This document shows, piece by piece, positions 62,001 through 64,000 of a stretch of DNA of 64,000 bases. The translations under genes were made by a program, and so were the position numbers. The DNA comes from Alphaproteobacteria bacterium. GTDB lineage: Bacteria; Pseudomonadota; Alphaproteobacteria; JANSWW01. The notes beneath the pieces are model-generated. The model ran no database searches and had not been told where the DNA came from. It saw nothing but the letters and a program-made list of their open reading frames with translations. Within the stretch, counting starts at the first letter, position 1. Each line of letters opens with the position of its first letter. The DNA is taken from the NCBI GenBank assembly GCA_024743275.1, contig JANSWW010000010.1:81728-145727 (forward strand), given 5' to 3'.

Positions 62001-62909
62001 GGGACAGGTCGTCTCCGCCTGATCCGGCCGGTGCCGGCGCGCCAGCCCTCGGTCTCGCTGATCATCCCGACCCGGGACAAGGCCGACCTGCTCAAGGTCT
62101 GCGTCGACTCGATTTGGGAGAAGACCGATTATCGCAACTTCGAGATTGTCGTCGTCGACAACAACAGCGAGGAACAGACGACCAAGGACCTTTTCGCCGC
62201 CTATTCCGAAAGGGACGGGATCACCGTCCTTCCCTATCCGCATCCGTTCAACTACTCCGCCATCAACAATTTCGCGGCGCGCCGGTCCAAAGGCAAAATC
62301 ATCGGCCTCGTCAACAACGACGTGGAGGCGATCGACGCCGGATGGCTTGGCGAGATGGTCTCCCAGGCCAACCGCAGGGATGTCGGCGCGGTGGGCGCCC
62401 TGCTGCTCTATGGCGACGACACGGTGCAGCACGCCGGCGTCGCCTGCGGTCCGCGCGGGGTCGCCGCCCATATCTGTGTCGGACGGTCCGAGGCGGACCT
62501 CGCCGCCGCCCCCCGCGATCTGGTCCTCCGTCAGCAGAGTGCTGTCACCGCCGCCTGTCTCTTGACCCGGCGACAGGTCTGGGAGGAAGTCGGCGGCCTC
62601 GACACGGTCAATCTGCCGGTCGCCTTCAACGATGTGGATTATTGCCTGAAGGTTCGGGAAGCCGGCTACAAGGTGCTCTGGACGCCCCATGCGCGCCTCC
62701 ATCACTATGAAAGCAAGAGCCGGGGCCGCGACGACCACGACCCACAGAAGGCCGCTCGGTTCGAAAGAGAGGTCGCCCATATGCGGGAACGCTGGGCGGC
62801 GGAATTGGACAACGACCCGTTCTATAATCCGAATCTCACGATCGCGGATGCGGACGGGTCGCTGGCCTTCCCACCCCGCTGCGACCGGGCGTGGATGATG
62901 GAAGGCTGA
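59082..62909 (+). CDS. sulfotransferase-like / coiled-coil / GT2 fusion, 1275 aa
   Basis: Three parts. Residues 1-215 resemble a P-loop sulfotransferase: LGMHRAGTSAITRLVNLLG is the 5'-phosphosulfate-type loop, and AMKDPRACRLVPLW lies in the 3'-phosphate region. Residues 285-560 are coiled coil with internal repeats (ELGHRQEALDHIRSEYDAAI twice, IAQRDxL). Residues 985-1235 are a GT2 domain: SLIIPTRDKADLLKVCVDSI, VVVDNNSE, GLVNNDVEAIDAGWLGEM, AFNDVDYCLKVREAG. A region of unknown fold lies between (600-960), with a GD/GE repeat tract at about 627-640. It overlaps wzt by 4 bp and likely modifies or elongates the exported glycan. Confidence 0.88.
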   Translation: MTGGRPKALLILGMHRAGTSAITRLVNLLGADLGNDLLPPAEDNLSGFWENREIVAFHHRALRAAVSDWDDFRAIDPAWFESDPAKALADELAEMIGTLFKASPIFAMKDPRACRLVPLWRSALAETGHAPAVILPWRPVGDVAASLTTRNGFGAAQSGLLWHRHISDVERETRDLPRSIVSFDAVLDDWRGVADRLSADLDLEWPVSTDETAADAERFFRPGERHHHGKALDDTRTAAALAPVERALNDGDWTALRGAAETAGKDLSEAADLMGPVLARQITERWTAAERLETTKRILSETSDQAIAERDKAQTGFEEVTRDYQAASAQLEEALQGLAAYQADNARLESAVAKLQQENRTFQDGIAELRQDYDSEASLRAARDEELGHRQEALDHIRSEYDAAIAQRDRLEEVTTALSDRIAEMDAELGHRQDAVVHYREQYDAAIAQRDALTIERDKLVTETDRRIEHFQSEYERVVAARDALERTRQGLAEECGHLKAELADAQALHLRVERHLIDTRQVLFSMQGDLAKTARERDILAVQKRQIQNTLSWQLTKPWRVVTRGLLRALRPVGRIFRNRTYPMELIPLTGVRREDGGFRMIGHEARFRLAATTLTQPNGWCWVRLADGDGNREGDGEGDGDGDGRLAASLFIPPTGPRQPTGYHPLLWAPARTVVRLPDPYIELDLLLNGPNRRLEGLDMEVREVGKLQLLAVAAVRRRRQVGGGQTLREVIAAAMGGRLGAWAVQQLGERSEDTPRLDYHGWIQSFDSPAPEEIAALRDRDPIPVAIAVPRTASPGLMADIEGQAGVTPHRIEGSDPTAWSEAMTAVGANVLIHIHPEARLRPFSLLKLANAMVPDGVRIAYADHDRLTEEGRRTAPDFKPEFDRESFIATGYTGPLHALSRQALEETKAASLDGLVLEVERIHGPEAIRHIPAILAHLPMTAAPIAPATDRLPALRKALPKSQGKLTETGTGRLRLIRPVPARQPSVSLIIPTRDKADLLKVCVDSIWEKTDYRNFEIVVVDNNSEEQTTKDLFAAYSERDGITVLPYPHPFNYSAINNFAARRSKGKIIGLVNNDVEAIDAGWLGEMVSQANRRDVGAVGALLLYGDDTVQHAGVACGPRGVAAHICVGRSEADLAAAPRDLVLRQQSAVTAACLLTRRQVWEEVGGLDTVNLPVAFNDVDYCLKVREAGYKVLWTPHARLHHYESKSRGRDDHDPQKAARFEREVAHMRERWAAELDNDPFYNPNLTIADADGSLAFPPRCDRAWMMEG

Positions 62910-63147
62910 TCCGAGGATCACGCCGCCTCCTGAAGCCACCGCACCGCGCGATTGCCCGACGACACAGCGCATTGTACTCTCCGAATGCCCGAACACTTCA
63001 CCCACCGGCTCCCTACCTGCGCGACCGAAGGTGGCGGACAGGTGGAGGCCAAGGGCAAGGCAGGCCGATCCCGGTCACGTTTTTCAACAAGGCACGCCCC
63101 GTCACTGCCCCGTCCGTCCCCCTTGAGTCCATGGAGTAGGTTGGTTT

Positions 63148-64000
63148 ATGGCACAGGTTCCGACGCAGAATGGACAAGAGGTCGAGAGCAACAACTCCCG
63201 GGATAGCGCCAATATCGTGACATCGGGGGCGGCGGTGGCGGGGACGCTGTCCGCCCTTGTCGACGATACCGACAGCATCGATGTCTTCCGGTTGGATGTT
63301 CCCCATACGGGGACGCTGACCCTGCAATTGGCGAGTTCCACGAACTCCAATCTTGTCGCCACGATCGAAGACGCGAACGGCACCGAAATCTCGACCCTCA
63401 TCAGGGCCGGGAGCGACATCAACGAGGATGTCACGATCCCCTGCACCTCGGCCGTCTATCTCTCTCTCAGGGCAACGGCGGGCAATGCGGAATACAGCTT
63501 CACGCCGACCTTCGAGGCCGACCCGTTTCCGGTCCTGACGGCCACCGCCGCGACCACGGACGAGGCGGACACGCTCACGACGGATGTGACCTTCACGGCC
63601 AGCCTGTCCGCCGCCGCGTCCTGTGACGTCGGGTTCACCTATACGCCGACCACGATCACCGCGACATCGGGGGCCGACTTCGACGCGACGGCCCGCACGG
63701 CGACCATCCCGGCGGGCCAGTCCAGCGTCAGTTTCACCGTCCCGGTGAACGGCGACATTCTGATCGAAAACGACGAGACCTTCTCGGTCTCGTTGTCCTC
63801 TCTCAGCAACGCCCAGTTCGAGAACGGCGCCGATACAATCTCGACGACGGCGACCATCGTCGAGAATGACGGCTTCATCTGGAACGGGCAGGCCTATCTC
63901 GACGCCAACCCGGATCTGGGGGCCGCCGGCGTCACCGTCGATCAGGCGCTCCTTCACTATGTGAACTTCGGCTATTCCGAAGGCCGCCGGCTGGCTTTCG
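63148..64000 (+). CDS. Calx-beta-domain secreted protein, N-terminal part (runs off the window)
   Basis: ATG 63148 opens a frame with no stop before the edge; 284 residues are visible. No signal peptide: MAQVPTQNGQEVESNNSRDS. Residues 25-115 look like a pre-peptidase/bacterial beta-sandwich domain (VDDTDSIDVFRLDVPHTGTL). Residues 125-240 form a Calx-beta domain (VTFTASLSAAASCDVGFTY ... NDETFSVSLSSLSNA). Then comes FIWNGQAYLDANPDLGAAG ... LLHYVNFGYSEGRRLAF, a motif common in large RTX-type exoproteins. The lack of a signal peptide and this architecture suggest type I secretion via a C-terminal signal beyond the window. Confidence 0.85.
   Translation, partial: MAQVPTQNGQEVESNNSRDSANIVTSGAAVAGTLSALVDDTDSIDVFRLDVPHTGTLTLQLASSTNSNLVATIEDANGTEISTLIRAGSDINEDVTIPCTSAVYLSLRATAGNAEYSFTPTFEADPFPVLTATAATTDEADTLTTDVTFTASLSAAASCDVGFTYTPTTITATSGADFDATARTATIPAGQSSVSFTVPVNGDILIENDETFSVSLSSLSNAQFENGADTISTTATIVENDGFIWNGQAYLDANPDLGAAGVTVDQALLHYVNFGYSEGRRLAF

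Overview
The window is G+C-rich, densely coded DNA that looks like the chromosome of an alphaproteobacterium, probably Rhodospirillales-like. The pointers are a HemP/HmuTUV haem-uptake locus, DUF1289, a TamA/TamB pair, a fused 2-oxoacid dehydrogenase E1, a DgcN/DgcA pair and an O-antigen-type ABC exporter. This placement is inference from gene content; there is no rRNA in the window. I see no complete mobile element, CRISPR array or phage. There is one IS3-type transposase relic and one clearly A+T-rich foreign gene.

Layout. 1-3.6 kb: two pentapeptide-repeat proteins, a small unknown protein and a histidine ammonia-lyase-like protein whose cofactor-forming Ala-Ser-Gly triad is not intact. 3.6-13 kb: an iron/haem region with an IS relic, TonB, a DUF1289 protein, Dps, an unknown protein, HemP, a haem receptor, HmuT-HmuU-HmuV and an IsdG/HmuQ-type haem monooxygenase. 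Four short dyad boxes related to Fur-family sites lie in front of tonB, in front of hemP and on the unknown-gene side of the hemP intergenic region; a separate classical-looking Fur box lies in front of the DUF1289 gene. 13-20 kb: a minus-strand operon (AMP-forming acyl-CoA ligase, fused E1, lipoyl E2, acyl carrier protein), divergent from an aminotransferase and an FMN-binding protein. 20-25 kb: an RND efflux pair and a PAS-like protein. 25.7-31.7 kb: tamA-tamB, then tRNA-Ala(CGC), yggT, folD and a DsrE-like protein.

34-45 kb is devoted to amino-acid and small-molecule metabolism: a ureohydrolase, then a minus-strand cluster dgcN-dgcA-two-subunit ThDP decarboxylase-aldehyde dehydrogenase, then DUF924, a LysE-type exporter and a gamma-glutamyltransferase. 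Next come two related small proteins (the second with a PilZ domain), FliL and a DMT transporter. 46-51 kb: an unknown acidic-tailed protein, PepN and a second aminotransferase, followed by the A+T-rich membrane protein. 52-64 kb is a surface-polysaccharide locus: a coiled-coil methyltransferase, two glycosyltransferases, an Abi/HEPN-like protein, Wzm and Wzt with a sugar-binding C-terminus, a 1275-residue sulfotransferase-like/coiled-coil/glycosyltransferase fusion, and the start of a Calx-beta secreted protein that runs off the right edge.

Themes: compact translational coupling (many 4-5 bp stop/start overlaps); an iron-responsive regulon in the left quarter; and an unusual number of 12-18 bp tandem duplications, mostly at or next to stop codons or start regions. 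The most interesting candidates for new biology are a WbdD-like chain-length/termination system for the exported polysaccharide, the CoA-ligase/E1/E2/ACP operon, the dgcN-dgcA-decarboxylase-dehydrogenase cluster, and the lyase homologue lacking an intact MIO triad.
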